Shown here: positions 1 through 8,705 of the stretch, in pieces
How positions within the stretch are numbered: the stretch's first letter is position 1
Layout: every line of letters begins with the position of its first letter
DNA from: Paraperibacillus esterisolvens
Lineage (GTDB): Bacteria > Bacillota > Bacilli > Bacillales > DSM-1321
Length of the DNA: 64,000 bases
Assembly: GCF_046237625.1 (NCBI RefSeq)
Contig: NZ_CP143545.1
Coordinates: forward strand, 3,224,001 to 3,288,000
Reading direction: 5' to 3'
The notes under the pieces: model-generated
Database searches by the model: none
What the model was told of the DNA's origin: nothing
The model's input: the letters and a program-made list of their open reading frames with translations, nothing else
Position numbers and translations under genes: made by a program

Positions 1-49
1 ATGTTTACACCCGGCTGAGGAATCCGCATAGCTATGGAAAAACGGCAGA

Positions 50-84
50 GAAAAAGCCCTGAAAGAATTTCTTCTCCCGGGCTC
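50..84 (-). terminator. putative terminator after the MaoC-like gene
   Basis: Read on the minus strand, an AGCCC arm and a GGGCT arm flank an A/T-rich middle and are followed by TTTTT. It lies just past the stop codon of the MaoC-like gene. The outer stem is short, so support is moderate. Confidence 0.45.
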
Positions 85-89
85 TGCTA

Positions 90-566
90 TTAAAAATTCT
101 CCAGCGCACTCCCATCCGTTCCGTCACGGTATTCTGGAGGGCAGACAGTGAAAGACCCCTCAACCGCAAGTTCGTCAGCTTCGTTCTCTCCCTGGACTGA
201 TATGGTCACGGTCTTTCTTGCATAATCTACATCCGCAACTTCCAGAAGGAATTTCACTGTCCCGTAATGGAAGATTGGTTTATGGAAATTCAGTTCCTGC
301 TTCAGGATGTGACTTCCCGGACCCGGAAGATATTTTGACACAGCCGCTGTCAGGATGCCGGTAAGCATGATAGTCGGCACTATCGGTTTCTTGAATTTTG
401 TCTGTGATGCATAGTCATGCTGGATGAATAAAGGGTTTGCATCATTCGTCAATCCCAGATACAATAACAGATCTTTGTCTTCTATCTTTTCTGTGAGCGT
501 CAGCTTTTCGCCAGCCTTGATTTCCTCTATGCTTCTTCCCAGTTTTCTTTTCTTCCCAAGCAGCAT
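90..566 (-). CDS. MaoC-like hotdog-fold dehydratase family protein
   Basis: About 158 residues in the hotdog/MaoC fold, a family that hydrates or dehydrates acyl-CoA thioesters. The N-terminal half shows the pattern 'TNDANPLFIQHDYA', a hydratase-like segment with N and H at the usual active-site spacing, then 'FKKPIVPTIMLTGI'. It lies just after mdh on the same strand, a position typical in Bacillaceae between mdh and phoP. An in-frame ATG exists 24 bases upstream (at 590), but the GGTGGAGG ribosome site lies inside that extension, so the ATG at 566 is preferred. The physiological substrate is unknown. A terminator separates it from mdh, so it probably has its own promoter in the 567-622 gap. 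Confidence 0.8.
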   Translation of the reverse strand: MLLGKKRKLGRSIEEIKAGEKLTLTEKIEDKDLLLYLGLTNDANPLFIQHDYASQTKFKKPIVPTIMLTGILTAAVSKYLPGPGSHILKQELNFHKPIFHYGTVKFLLEVADVDYARKTVTISVQGENEADELAVEGSFTVCPPEYRDGTDGSALENF

Positions 567-622
567 GATACACAAACGACCTCCACCCATTTAGGTTTTA
601 TATCTGTAATAAAAGGTATGAA

Positions 623-667
623 AAAGGGATTGGCTGTATGATTCTGGATCTGCAAGCCAATCCCTTT
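623..667 (-). terminator. terminator of the citZ-icd-mdh operon
   Basis: A 13-bp perfect stem (AAAGGGATTGGCT with AGCCAATCCCTTT) ends in a T run when read on the minus strand, directly after the mdh stop codon. It closes the TCA-cycle operon and separates it from the MaoC-like gene. Confidence 0.85.
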
Positions 668-690
668 AATGTTTTCCTATCATATGAAAA

Positions 691-1629
691 TTAAACTAGA
701 ACATCCATCACATTGCGGACAGAATCTGCAGACTTTTGAAGGGCCGCCTTTTCGTCTTCTGTAAGCTCAAGTTCGAAAATCTTCTCGATTCCATCTGCGC
801 CAAGCACTGTAGGAACACCAAGGTAGATTCCTTCAAATCCGTACTCTCCCTCAAGGTAGGCGATTGTCGGCAGGACCCTGCGCTGGTCTTTCAGGATGGC
901 TTCTGTCATCTCCACAAGGGAAGCAGCAGGTGCATAATAGGCACTACCGTTTCCTAGAAGGTTAACGATTTCAGCCCCGCCTTTGCGGGTCCGATCCACA
1001 ATCTCATCAAGCCGTTCCTTTGAAATCAGTGTATCCAACGGGATTCCGCCGGCATACGAATAGCGTACAAGCGGAACCATATCATCCCCATGACCCCCAA
1101 GGACGAACCCTGTCACATCTTTTACAGAAAGATTAAGCTCCTGGGCTATGAATGTACGGAAGCGCGCAGTATCCAGGACTCCGGATTGGCCGATTACCCG
1201 GTTCTTCGGAAACCCTGATTCTTTGAAGACAGTATAAGTCATTGCATCAACCGGATTAGTAAGTACGATAATCGTTGAGTTTGGAGAATATTTAACAATC
1301 TCGCCTGTTACGGATTTCATAACCTTTTGGTTCGTCTGAACCAAATCATCACGGCTCATCCCTGGTTTACGTGCTATCCCTGCTGTGATGATGACGATAT
1401 CTGAATCCCTTGTATCTTCGTAATTGGCTGTACCAGTTACATTGGCATCAAAGCCTTGGACAGGTCCTGCCTGGAGCATATCCAGTGCTTTCCCTTTAAC
1501 CGGATTTTCAGCCTGCGGGATGTCAACTAATACAACGTCACCCAATTCCTTCTGGGCAAGCAGGAATGCAGTTGTGGCACCAGTGAAGCCTCCGCCGATT
1601 ACAGAAATCTTCTTGCGTCTGAAAGTCAT
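691..1629 (-). CDS. mdh: malate dehydrogenase
   Basis: Cytoplasmic NAD-dependent malate dehydrogenase, interconverting malate and oxaloacetate in the TCA cycle. It has 312 residues, the same as B. subtilis Mdh. The Rossmann loop GGGFTGA is at residues 12-18 and D36 is the NAD-selective acidic residue. Substrate arginines fall at about 87 and 93, and the catalytic H180 lies in 'LGGHGDDM'. The ATG at 1629 follows GAGGAGG by 8 bases. It is the last gene of the citZ-icd-mdh order and is followed by a strong terminator. Lactate dehydrogenase-like relatives differ at the substrate loop; the 'ARKPGMSRDDL' loop supports malate specificity. Confidence 0.97.
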   Translation of the reverse strand: MTFRRKKISVIGGGFTGATTAFLLAQKELGDVVLVDIPQAENPVKGKALDMLQAGPVQGFDANVTGTANYEDTRDSDIVIITAGIARKPGMSRDDLVQTNQKVMKSVTGEIVKYSPNSTIIVLTNPVDAMTYTVFKESGFPKNRVIGQSGVLDTARFRTFIAQELNLSVKDVTGFVLGGHGDDMVPLVRYSYAGGIPLDTLISKERLDEIVDRTRKGGAEIVNLLGNGSAYYAPAASLVEMTEAILKDQRRVLPTIAYLEGEYGFEGIYLGVPTVLGADGIEKIFELELTEDEKAALQKSADSVRNVMDVLV

Positions 1630-1704
1630 ATCTTTTTCCTCCTCGATTCTTACTTATATACAAAGAAGCTGGCAGGGAAAAAACCCCCGCCAACACTCCG
1701 GCTG

Positions 1705-2976
1705 TTACCCCAGGTTCTTGATAAGCTCATCTGCAAACTCTGAGCATTTCACTTCTGTTGCTCCATCCATCAGGCGGGCAAAATCATAAGTGACAACTTT
1801 AGAAGAAATAGTCTGTTCAACAGATTTGATGACCAGGTTCGCTGCTTCATTCCAGCCCAGGTGTTCAAGCATGAGTACACCGGAAAGAAGTACGGATGAA
1901 GGATTCACCTTATCCTGACCTGCATATTTAGGTGCAGTTCCATGAGTGGCTTCGAAGATGGCATGGCCGGATTCATAGTTGATGTTCGCTCCAGGAGCGA
2001 TTCCGATTCCGCCAACCTGTGCAGCCAGGGCATCAGAAATGTAATCACCGTTCAGGTTCATCGTTGCCACGACATCGAATTCTTTCGGGCGTGTAAGGAT
2101 CTGCTGAAGGAAGATATCAGCAATGGAATCCTTGATGATGATTTTGCCTGCAGCTTCTGCTTCAGACTGAGCCTTATTCGCAGCTTCCGTCCCGTCTGAT
2201 TCTTTCAGGCGGTCATACTGTGCCCATGTGAATACCTTATCGCCGAATTCCTTTTCAGCTAATTCATAACCCCAGTTTTTGAAGGCGCCTTCCGTGAACT
2301 TCATGATGTTGCCTTTGTGGACAAGAGTTACCGATTTACGGCCTTCCTTGATTGCATAGTTGATGGCAGCGCGCACAAGGCGTTCCGTTCCTTCTTGGGA
2401 TACAGGCTTGATACCGATGCCGGAAGTTTCAGGGAAACGGATTTTGTTTACTCCCATTTCATCTTTTAGGAACTGAATCAATTTCTTGACTTCATCTGAG
2501 CCTTCCTGATATTCGATTCCCGCATAGATATCCTCTGTGTTTTCACGGAAGATGACCATGTCGGTATCTTCAGGGCGTTTGACTGGAGAAGGAACTCCAT
2601 CGAAATAGCGCACAGGACGCAGGCATACAAAAAGGTCAAGCTCCTGGCGGAGCGCAACATTCAGTGAGCGGATTCCTCCGCCTACTGGAGTTGTAAGAGG
2701 TCCTTTGATTGCGATTATGTATTCGCGGATTACATCAAGGGTTTCTGCAGGAAGCCATTCGCCTGTCTGGTTAAAAGCCTTTTCACCAGCCAATACTTCC
2801 TTCCATTCAATTTTCTTTTCTCCGTTATATGCCTTCTCAACCGCAGCTTCCAATACGCGGGAAGCCGCCGCCCAGATATCAGGACCGATTCCGTCTCCTT
2901 CGATAAAAGGAATGACCGGATTATTAGGCACTTTCAGTGTACCGTTCTCGACAGTGATTTTTTGACCTTGAGTCAT
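1705..2976 (-). CDS. icd: isocitrate dehydrogenase (NADP-dependent)
   Basis: Oxidative decarboxylation of isocitrate to 2-oxoglutarate in the TCA cycle. The protein has 423 residues from the ATG at 2976, exactly the B. subtilis length and starting 'MTQGQKITVENG'. The open frame runs 28 codons further upstream, but GGGGGAA just before 2976 decides the start. The phosphate-loop serine region 'GGIRSLNVALRQ' binds isocitrate, and the NADP-binding C-terminal half carries 'ATHGTAPKYAG'. It sits between citZ and mdh with short gaps (about 75 and 130 bases), consistent with one transcript. No internal promoter was recognised. Confidence 0.97.
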   Translation of the reverse strand: MTQGQKITVENGTLKVPNNPVIPFIEGDGIGPDIWAAASRVLEAAVEKAYNGEKKIEWKEVLAGEKAFNQTGEWLPAETLDVIREYIIAIKGPLTTPVGGGIRSLNVALRQELDLFVCLRPVRYFDGVPSPVKRPEDTDMVIFRENTEDIYAGIEYQEGSDEVKKLIQFLKDEMGVNKIRFPETSGIGIKPVSQEGTERLVRAAINYAIKEGRKSVTLVHKGNIMKFTEGAFKNWGYELAEKEFGDKVFTWAQYDRLKESDGTEAANKAQSEAEAAGKIIIKDSIADIFLQQILTRPKEFDVVATMNLNGDYISDALAAQVGGIGIAPGANINYESGHAIFEATHGTAPKYAGQDKVNPSSVLLSGVLMLEHLGWNEAANLVIKSVEQTISSKVVTYDFARLMDGATEVKCSEFADELIKNLG

Positions 2977-3108
2977 TTTAAATTCCCCCATTTTCATAAA
3001 ATCGGAGGCCCGGCGGCAGCAAACCGCCCGAGCCCGTGATGTTTTTATTCCATATACCAATTTACTATATTTTCATCCTGATATAAAACTTTTCGCACTT
3101 TTCAGTGA

Positions 3109-4224
3109 TCAGCGTTCTTCTATCGGGATATATTTCTGCATATCCGGACCCGTATACTCAGCACGCGGGCGGATCAGGCGGTTGTTATCATACTGCTCTA
3201 GGATGTGGGCAAGCCAGCCGGATGTCCTGCTGACCGCAAAGATCGGAGTAAACAGATCATGGTCGATTCCCAGGCTGTGATATACCGAAGCTGAGTAGAA
3301 GTCAACATTCGGCGGAAGCGGTTTTTGGGAAGTCACCAGCTCTTCGATCTTTACAGACATTTCATAGTATTTGGCTTGTCCAGTCAGGTTTGTAAGCTTC
3401 TCAGACATTTCCTTCAGATGCTTCGCGCGGGGATCTCCCTTGCGGTACACCCGGTGGCCGAAGCCCATGATTTTCTCTTTGTTCTGCAGCTTTTCGCTGA
3501 TATAAGGCGTCACGTTGTCAACTGAACCGATTTCAGTCAGCATCTTCATGACAGCTTCATTCGCTCCGCCATGCAGCGGACCTTTCAAAGCCCCGATGGC
3601 AGCAGTGATGCCTGAATAAATATCAGACAGGGTGGCTACACATACACGTGCGGTGAAAGTTGAAGCATTCAATTCATGGTCTGCATGAAGCACAAGCGCC
3701 TTATTGAAGGCCTCGATTTCAACAGGGGCTGGTTCTTTTCCGCTCAGCATGTACAAAAAGTTTGCAGCGAAGCTTAAATCGGTGCGTGGAGCGACAGGCT
3801 CAAGACCTTTCCTTACCCGAGAGAAGGCGGTTACAATGGAAGGAATCTGCGCCTGGATGCGGATAGCCTTGCGGTAATTCGCATCGGGATCCATTGAGTC
3901 GGCTTCCCCGTCATAAAGCCCAAGAAGGGAAATGGCTGAGCGGAGTGCGGCCATCGGATGTACTTCCTTGATTGGATACATCTTGAAATGGTCAAGAACT
4001 TCCTGTGGGAGCCCGGCATTTTCCGCAAGCTGTGCAGTCAGCTCCTCAAGCTCGCTTTTGCTTGGAAGGCGGCGGTGCAATAATAGATATAAGACTTCTT
4101 CAAAACTTGCATTTTCAGCAAGATCATCGATATCATAGCCCACATATGTCAAAGTATCATCAATGATAGAGCTGATGGAAGAAGTAGTTGCCACAATTCC
4201 TTCCAGACCTTTTGTTGCTGTCAT
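3109..4224 (-). CDS. citZ: citrate synthase
   Basis: Condenses acetyl-CoA and oxaloacetate to citrate. It has 371 residues from the ATG at 4224, preceded by AAAGGAGAGG. The frame stays open for 40 codons upstream, but homology starts at 'MTATKGLEGIV' as in B. subtilis CitZ. Catalytic regions are visible: 'GPLHGGANE' (first His), 'MGFGHRVYRKGDPRA' (second His and substrate Arg) and 'NVDFYSA' (Asp). First gene of the citZ-icd-mdh operon. A strong SigA promoter (4497-4525) and a CcpA operator (4477-4491) lie upstream, giving a leader of about 265 bases. Confidence 0.96.
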   Translation of the reverse strand: MTATKGLEGIVATTSSISSIIDDTLTYVGYDIDDLAENASFEEVLYLLLHRRLPSKSELEELTAQLAENAGLPQEVLDHFKMYPIKEVHPMAALRSAISLLGLYDGEADSMDPDANYRKAIRIQAQIPSIVTAFSRVRKGLEPVAPRTDLSFAANFLYMLSGKEPAPVEIEAFNKALVLHADHELNASTFTARVCVATLSDIYSGITAAIGALKGPLHGGANEAVMKMLTEIGSVDNVTPYISEKLQNKEKIMGFGHRVYRKGDPRAKHLKEMSEKLTNLTGQAKYYEMSVKIEELVTSQKPLPPNVDFYSASVYHSLGIDHDLFTPIFAVSRTSGWLAHILEQYDNNRLIRPRAEYTGPDMQKYIPIEER

Positions 4225-4476
4225 AAAAACCTCTCCTTTGTATGAAAGTTCGCCTATATATTTTAAATATGAAATTAATAAAACTGGCAAAACATTTCTA
4301 CCGGGGCTGCATTCCATACATGCCGTTTGTGAAGAAGTAAGCATTGATTGGCACAGTCCATAGCGAAAGTTTATTTTACCCTTGCAGCCTTTTCAGGAAA
4401 CCAGCCCCCGAGCGCTTGCTCAATAGGCTGCCAAAGAAATGCTTCTATCAATTAATCAAGCATTCTCCCAATTTCA

Positions 4477-4491
4477 AGTAGGCGCTTACAT
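4477..4491 (-). promoter_or_regulatory. cre site (CcpA operator) of citZ
   Basis: On the minus strand the sequence ATGTAAGCGCCTACT matches 14 of 15 positions of the cre consensus WTGNAANCGNWNNCW. It lies at about the transcription start of the citZ promoter, a position from which CcpA represses. CcpA repression of citZ is established in B. subtilis; here it is inferred from the match. Confidence 0.7.
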
Positions 4492-4496
4492 CACAT

Positions 4497-4525
4497 ATTA
4501 TAAACAATAATCAGATATTTGTGAA
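4497..4525 (-). promoter_or_regulatory. SigA promoter of citZ-icd-mdh
   Basis: On the minus strand, TTCACA (4520-4525) and TATAAT (4497-4502) are separated by exactly 17 bases. The predicted start, near 4490, is about 265 bases upstream of the citZ ATG. The rest of the 379-base gap before ytwI is A/T-rich and holds no other gene. Confidence 0.75.
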
Positions 4526-4596
4526 CGAAAACACCTTAATAAAATAAATAAATATTTTATTAGAATAAAATACAACTGAATGCCACGACTGCCGAA

Positions 4597-4618
4597 GAGC
4601 TGTTCATTTGAACAGCTC
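4597..4618. other. 22-base perfect palindrome overlapping the ytwI stop codon
   Basis: GAGCTGTTCA and TGAACAGCTC are exact inverted arms separated by 2 bases. The ytwI stop codon falls inside. It could form a stem at the 3' end of the ytwI transcript, but no T run follows on either strand, so a classical terminator is not supported. Confidence 0.5.
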
Positions 4619-5065
4619 AATCAGCCTCATGCACAGATAAGCTATCCCTGCTCCTATTAGCGGACCGACCGCCACCCCTTTAAAAAGGGATACTGCAATA
4701 ATGGTTCCAAATACAAGGGCCGCAGTAAGGTGGGGATCCTGCCCCAGCAGGATGAGTCCGCCCTTAGCTATAAGTGCCACCGCAATCCCCGAGCCAAGTG
4801 CAATCCAGGCATAAGGCGACTTTAACGCATCCCCAAGCTCCTTGAAACCAATAGAGCCATTTGCTACAGGAACAAGCACAGCTATGGTAATGATCGTGAC
4901 TCCCCAGTTGATTCCTTTCGCCTGCAGCTGAGGAAAGATTTTAGCGTCAAGTCCGGCTGCCTTAACCAAGAGTAAAACGCCTGCAGAAAATGCGAGGGAA
5001 TAGTTTTTTGCAATGATGCCTATTGCCAGCAGCAATAGTAAAAACAAACCTGGACCCCAGCTCAA
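4604..5065 (-). CDS. ytwI: DUF441 membrane protein YtwI
   Basis: A 153-residue hydrophobic protein of the DUF441 family, about the length of B. subtilis YtwI. It is almost entirely membrane segments (about four to five), with a glycine-rich middle. The start is TTG at 5065, placed 8 bases after GGAGG. No function is established for the family. It is adjacent to citZ, as in B. subtilis, but a 379-base gap with the citZ promoter separates them. The stop codon lies within a perfect 22-base palindrome (4597-4618). Confidence 0.85.
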   Translation of the reverse strand: MSWGPGLFLLLLLAIGIIAKNYSLAFSAGVLLLVKAAGLDAKIFPQLQAKGINWGVTIITIAVLVPVANGSIGFKELGDALKSPYAWIALGSGIAVALIAKGGLILLGQDPHLTAALVFGTIIAVSLFKGVAVGPLIGAGIAYLCMRLIELFK

Positions 5066-5249
5066 TTTACCTTCCTCCTTCTATAAGAAGTTTTATTGAA
5101 ATAATATCCTTGGAAAATTTATGTCTATTTTTCCACTTTGTTATCATTTCACTCTATACATAAGCCATATACTTGTACAAAGCTCCAATACGGCTGCTGA
5201 GTAGCCGGAGCGTTTCAAAAAATAGATTGAACGACGGGAGGAGTGCCTT

Positions 5250-6356
5250 CTGAACCCGCTCTACATCCAGCGATTTATCCGATTCTGCATAGCCGCCGGG
5301 ACGCTTGCATGCATCCTGCTGGCCCTGCTGTATCTCTGGAAATATGCCTATCCTTTTATTATCGCCTTTTTCATTGCCTTTTTGATTAATCCCATGGTGT
5401 CTGCTTTTGAGGCCAGGGCCAGGCTCCCCAGGGGAGCGGCTGTGTTCCTGGCCCTGTTCATTATTATTGCAGGCCTGGCGGGGATGCTCACACTGCTGAT
5501 TACAGAGATTGTATCAGGAGCTGCCTATCTCGCTGAGGCTGTCCCTCTCCATATTGAGACCATCATAGACGCGGTGGAAAAGCTCATCGAAACCGTATTC
5601 CTTCCTCAGTATAATAAGTTATCTGCCTATTTTAACTCATTGGATGCCGGTCATCAGAATACCATAATGAATAACGTGCAGATGGCAGGAGAACGGCTTG
5701 CAACATCAGCAGGAAGCTTTATACAAGGTTTTTTTCAAAACATTCCCGCCATACTTGGATGGTTTCCAAGCGCAGCGAGTGTGATTGTGTTTTCTTTCCT
5801 GGCCACATTCTTTATCAGTAAAGACTGGGACCGCATTGTAAGCCTTGGAAGCCGCATGATGCCTGCCAAGGCCAAATACAGCGGGAGAACCGTTTTTTTG
5901 GATCTGAAAAAAGCATTGTTCGGCTTTTTCAGGGCCCAGCTGACACTCATTTCCATTACCACTGTTATTGTATTAACCGGCCTGCTTGTTCTACGAGTAG
6001 AATATGCCATCACGATCGCCCTGATTTGCGGACTCGTTGATATTCTTCCGTATTTAGGAACAGGGGCCGTCTTTGTTCCCTGGATTGCCTATGAGATGAT
6101 TTCAGGTGATACCGGCATGGCCATCGCCCTCGGCACTCTCTATTCTATTGTGCTCATCCAGCGGCAGATCATGGAGCCAAAGGTCCTCTCTTCCAGCATC
6201 GGGCTGGATCCGCTCGCCACACTGGCTGCCCTCTTTATTGGCTTCAAGACGATCGGTTTCCTCGGCCTTATCGTTGGGCCGGTGGTACTTGTGGTTATTA
6301 CAGCCTTGAACCGGGCGAATGTGTTCACAGATGTGTGGGGCTTCATTAAGGGATGA
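5250..6356 (+). CDS. ytvI: AI-2E/sporulation-type permease YtvI
   Basis: A polytopic membrane protein of the AI-2E/PerM family, close to B. subtilis YtvI (371 residues). The proposed product is 368 residues starting at a CTG codon (5250), reading 'LNPLYIQRFIRF'. That CTG follows a strong GGGAGGAG site with 7 bases of spacing. No ATG, GTG or TTG lies between the upstream in-frame stop (5223) and the CTG. The first conventional in-frame start, TTG at 5382, would remove most of the first membrane segment. The C-terminal half has the family's clustered segments ('GLVDILPYLGTGAVFVPW', 'IGLDPLATLAALFIGFK'). Transport substrate unknown. It diverges from ytwI. Confidence 0.85.
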   Translation: MNPLYIQRFIRFCIAAGTLACILLALLYLWKYAYPFIIAFFIAFLINPMVSAFEARARLPRGAAVFLALFIIIAGLAGMLTLLITEIVSGAAYLAEAVPLHIETIIDAVEKLIETVFLPQYNKLSAYFNSLDAGHQNTIMNNVQMAGERLATSAGSFIQGFFQNIPAILGWFPSAASVIVFSFLATFFISKDWDRIVSLGSRMMPAKAKYSGRTVFLDLKKALFGFFRAQLTLISITTVIVLTGLLVLRVEYAITIALICGLVDILPYLGTGAVFVPWIAYEMISGDTGMAIALGTLYSIVLIQRQIMEPKVLSSSIGLDPLATLAALFIGFKTIGFLGLIVGPVVLVVITALNRANVFTDVWGFIKG

Positions 6357-6435
6357 GTACTGCCTTGCTTGTGCTCATCCCTCCCCCCTTACGGTCACCC
6401 ATTCAAAACAGCTTCTTCTTATAGAGGGTGTGCCT

Positions 6436-6822
6436 TTATCTGATAATGGTAACCCTCTTCTTTTCCACTGCCTTTCTCAGGCTCCTTTTCACCAGCGGTT
6501 TAATCATTCGCCTATGGGGCGGAAGCATCAGGAACAGCCCCAGGATATCTGTCAAAAAACCCGGTGAAATCAGGAGACATCCGCCTATCAAAATGCAGGC
6601 GCCATCTATCAGGGAATCGCCCGGGATTCTGCCTGACGCGAGCTCCCGCTGGATTTTCCGGATGGTTTCTATGCCCTGTTTTTTGGCCAGATATGCCCCG
6701 ATGGTTCCTGTAAGGATAATCAAAAGGACTGATGGCAGGACACCTGCAGTCCGGCTTGCGAGAAGGAATGCCCCGATCTCAAGGGCAGGAACGATTATAA
6801 ATATACCAATAAGATATTTCAT
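6436..6822 (-). CDS. fxsA: FxsA family membrane protein
   Basis: A 128-residue FxsA-family protein (YtzA in B. subtilis). It has three to four membrane segments beginning 'MKYLIGIFIIVPALEIGAF', the charged 'AKKQGIETIRKIQRELASGRIPGD' linker and a basic tail. E. coli FxsA affects phage exclusion when overexpressed; its normal role is unknown. The open frame has an ATG 21 bases upstream, but GGCGGGAG lies 7 bases before the ATG at 6822, which is therefore chosen. It faces ytvI tail to tail and follows pyk on the same strand. Confidence 0.85.
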   Translation of the reverse strand: MKYLIGIFIIVPALEIGAFLLASRTAGVLPSVLLIILTGTIGAYLAKKQGIETIRKIQRELASGRIPGDSLIDGACILIGGCLLISPGFLTDILGLFLMLPPHRRMIKPLVKRSLRKAVEKKRVTIIR

Positions 6823-6863
6823 CTGCGGACTCCCGCCTTTCATGTATAATGGCCCTTCATAGT

Positions 6864-6896
6864 AAAAAAGCGGCAGAAAGCCTCTGCTCCCGCCGC
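6864..6896 (-). terminator. terminator of pfkA-pyk
   Basis: On the minus strand a GC-rich stem (GCGGC...GCAGAGG with CTGCCGC) is followed by TTTTTT. It lies just past the pyk stop and before fxsA. Confidence 0.75.
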
Positions 6897-6906
6897 ATTA
6901 TTTGTA

Positions 6907-8667
6907 TTAAAGGACTTTGGTATGCCCTTCATAGATAGTTCCACGTCTTGCATCGACCGTGACCTGCTGTCCATCCTTCAGGATGCTGGTTGCTTTTTCT
7001 GCCCCCACTATGACTGGGATGCCGAGGTTTACACCAACAACTGCGGCATGGCTGGTCAAGCCGCCTTCTTCAGTGATAAGAGCCGCGCAGCGCTCGATGG
7101 CCGGCATCATATCGCGGTCAGATCCGTAAGTAACAAGGATGCTTCCTTCTGTTACATTTGCATTAGCTTCTTCAGCATTCCTTGCGATGACAACTTTTCC
7201 TTTCGCTGCTTTCCTGCCGATTCCCTGCGCTTTGATGGTCGCATCATTCAGGACATGAATTTTCATGAGATTGGTCGTGCCAGCCTCACCAACTGGAACT
7301 CCAGCAGTGATGACTACAAGATCACCGTGGCTTACGATTCCTGAATCCATGCTCTTCTCGATCGAAACATCCAGCATTTCATCGGTGGAAGAAGCTTTAG
7401 GGCCAATTTCAGCATATACTCCCCATACCAGCGAAAGTCTTCTTGCCACTTTCTCACATGATGTAACGGCTACAATCGGAGCCTTCGGACGGTATTTTGA
7501 AATCATGCGGGCCGTATGTCCGCTTTCAGTCGGAGTGATAATAGCTCCCGCTTCAAGGTTAAGAGCTGTGTAAGCAACCGATTGCCCAATTGCATCTGTT
7601 ACATTATGCTCATTCGTCTTGCTTCTTGCAGCAACGATTTCTTTGTAATTAAGAGCTTTTTCTGTGCGTGAAGCAATATTGTGCATGGTTTCGACAGCTT
7701 CAATCGGATAAGATCCAGCAGCCGTTTCGCCGGAAAGCATGATAGCATCCGTTCCGTCAAAGATAGCATTGGCTACGTCACTTGCTTCGGCACGTGTCGG
7801 ACGCGGGTTCCGCTGCATGGAATCAAGCATCTGTGTTGCTGTGATGACCGGCTTGCCAAGCTCATTGCACTTACGTATAAGCTCCTTCTGTACGAGAGGT
7901 ACTTCTTCAGCCGGAATTTCCACCCCAAGATCGCCGCGGGCAACCATCAGGCCGTCAGAGACTTCCAGAATCTCATCGATATTCTGTACACCTTCGTGAT
8001 TTTCAATCTTAGGGATGATTTGGATATGCTTAGCCTCATGGTCTGCAAGGAGCTCACGGATCTCAAGTACATCAGATGCACGCCTTACAAAGGAAGCGGC
8101 AATAAAGTCCACATCCTGCTCAATGCCGAAGATAATATCCTTTTTATCCTTTTCAGTTAAACCTGGAAGCTTTACAGAAACTCCCGGTACGTTGACGCCC
8201 TTTTTATTTTTAAGAACACCGCTGTTCAGGATCTTTGTGACAATGATGTTTTCTTCTTTTCTGATTTCCGTTACTTCAAGAGCAATGAGACCATCATCAA
8301 GAAGGATGCGGGAGCCCGGGTGGACATCGTCGATCAAGCCTTCATACGTAATGGAGAATCTCTTTTCAGTTCCGAGGACTTCCGTCATCGAGATTTCGAC
8401 TGTGCCGCCAGATTGCAGCTCAATAGCGCCATTTTCCATATTGTTTGTACGGATTTCCGGTCCCTTTGTGTCAAGGAGGATGGCCGCCTGTTTCCCGGTC
8501 TGCTCCACAGCTTTGCGGATATTGACAATCCGGCTGCCGTGCTCTTCAAAATCACCGTGTGAGAAGTTCAGCCTGCACACATTCATGCCGGCTTCAAGTA
8601 AAGAAGTCAAATTCTCTAAGCTCTCGCTCGCCGGTCCTATCGTACATACGATTTTAGTTTTACGCAT
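6907..8667 (-). CDS. pyk: pyruvate kinase with C-terminal PEP-utiliser-like domain
   Basis: Converts phosphoenolpyruvate and ADP to pyruvate and ATP, the last step of glycolysis. It has 586 residues from the ATG at 8667 (B. subtilis 585); GGAGG lies 11 bases upstream, and a TTG six codons earlier would overlap that site. Catalytic features: R32, the TKGPEIRT loop at 68-74, K220 in 'PKIENHEG', and 'ARGDLGVEIP'. Residues after about 475 form the extra domain of Bacillus and Geobacillus enzymes, carrying 'TSHAAVVG' like the phosphohistidine domain of PEP synthase. It lies 38 bases after pfkA in the usual pfkA-pyk operon. Confidence 0.97.
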   Translation of the reverse strand: MRKTKIVCTIGPASESLENLTSLLEAGMNVCRLNFSHGDFEEHGSRIVNIRKAVEQTGKQAAILLDTKGPEIRTNNMENGAIELQSGGTVEISMTEVLGTEKRFSITYEGLIDDVHPGSRILLDDGLIALEVTEIRKEENIIVTKILNSGVLKNKKGVNVPGVSVKLPGLTEKDKKDIIFGIEQDVDFIAASFVRRASDVLEIRELLADHEAKHIQIIPKIENHEGVQNIDEILEVSDGLMVARGDLGVEIPAEEVPLVQKELIRKCNELGKPVITATQMLDSMQRNPRPTRAEASDVANAIFDGTDAIMLSGETAAGSYPIEAVETMHNIASRTEKALNYKEIVAARSKTNEHNVTDAIGQSVAYTALNLEAGAIITPTESGHTARMISKYRPKAPIVAVTSCEKVARRLSLVWGVYAEIGPKASSTDEMLDVSIEKSMDSGIVSHGDLVVITAGVPVGEAGTTNLMKIHVLNDATIKAQGIGRKAAKGKVVIARNAEEANANVTEGSILVTYGSDRDMMPAIERCAALITEEGGLTSHAAVVGVNLGIPVIVGAEKATSILKDGQQVTVDARRGTIYEGHTKVL

Positions 8668-8705
8668 GTTTTTGTATACCTCCAAATTTTATATTGCCAA
8701 AGATG

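Noticed and set aside
1668..1690. Terminator between icd and mdh
   Set aside because: GGCAGGG/CCCCGCC could pair but no T run follows, and citZ-icd-mdh is expected to be one transcript.
4519..4533. Second cre-like match overlapping the citZ -35 element
   Set aside because: It has one mismatch but overlaps the promoter hexamer and matches mainly through the TTCACA sequence; the site at 4477-4491 fits better.
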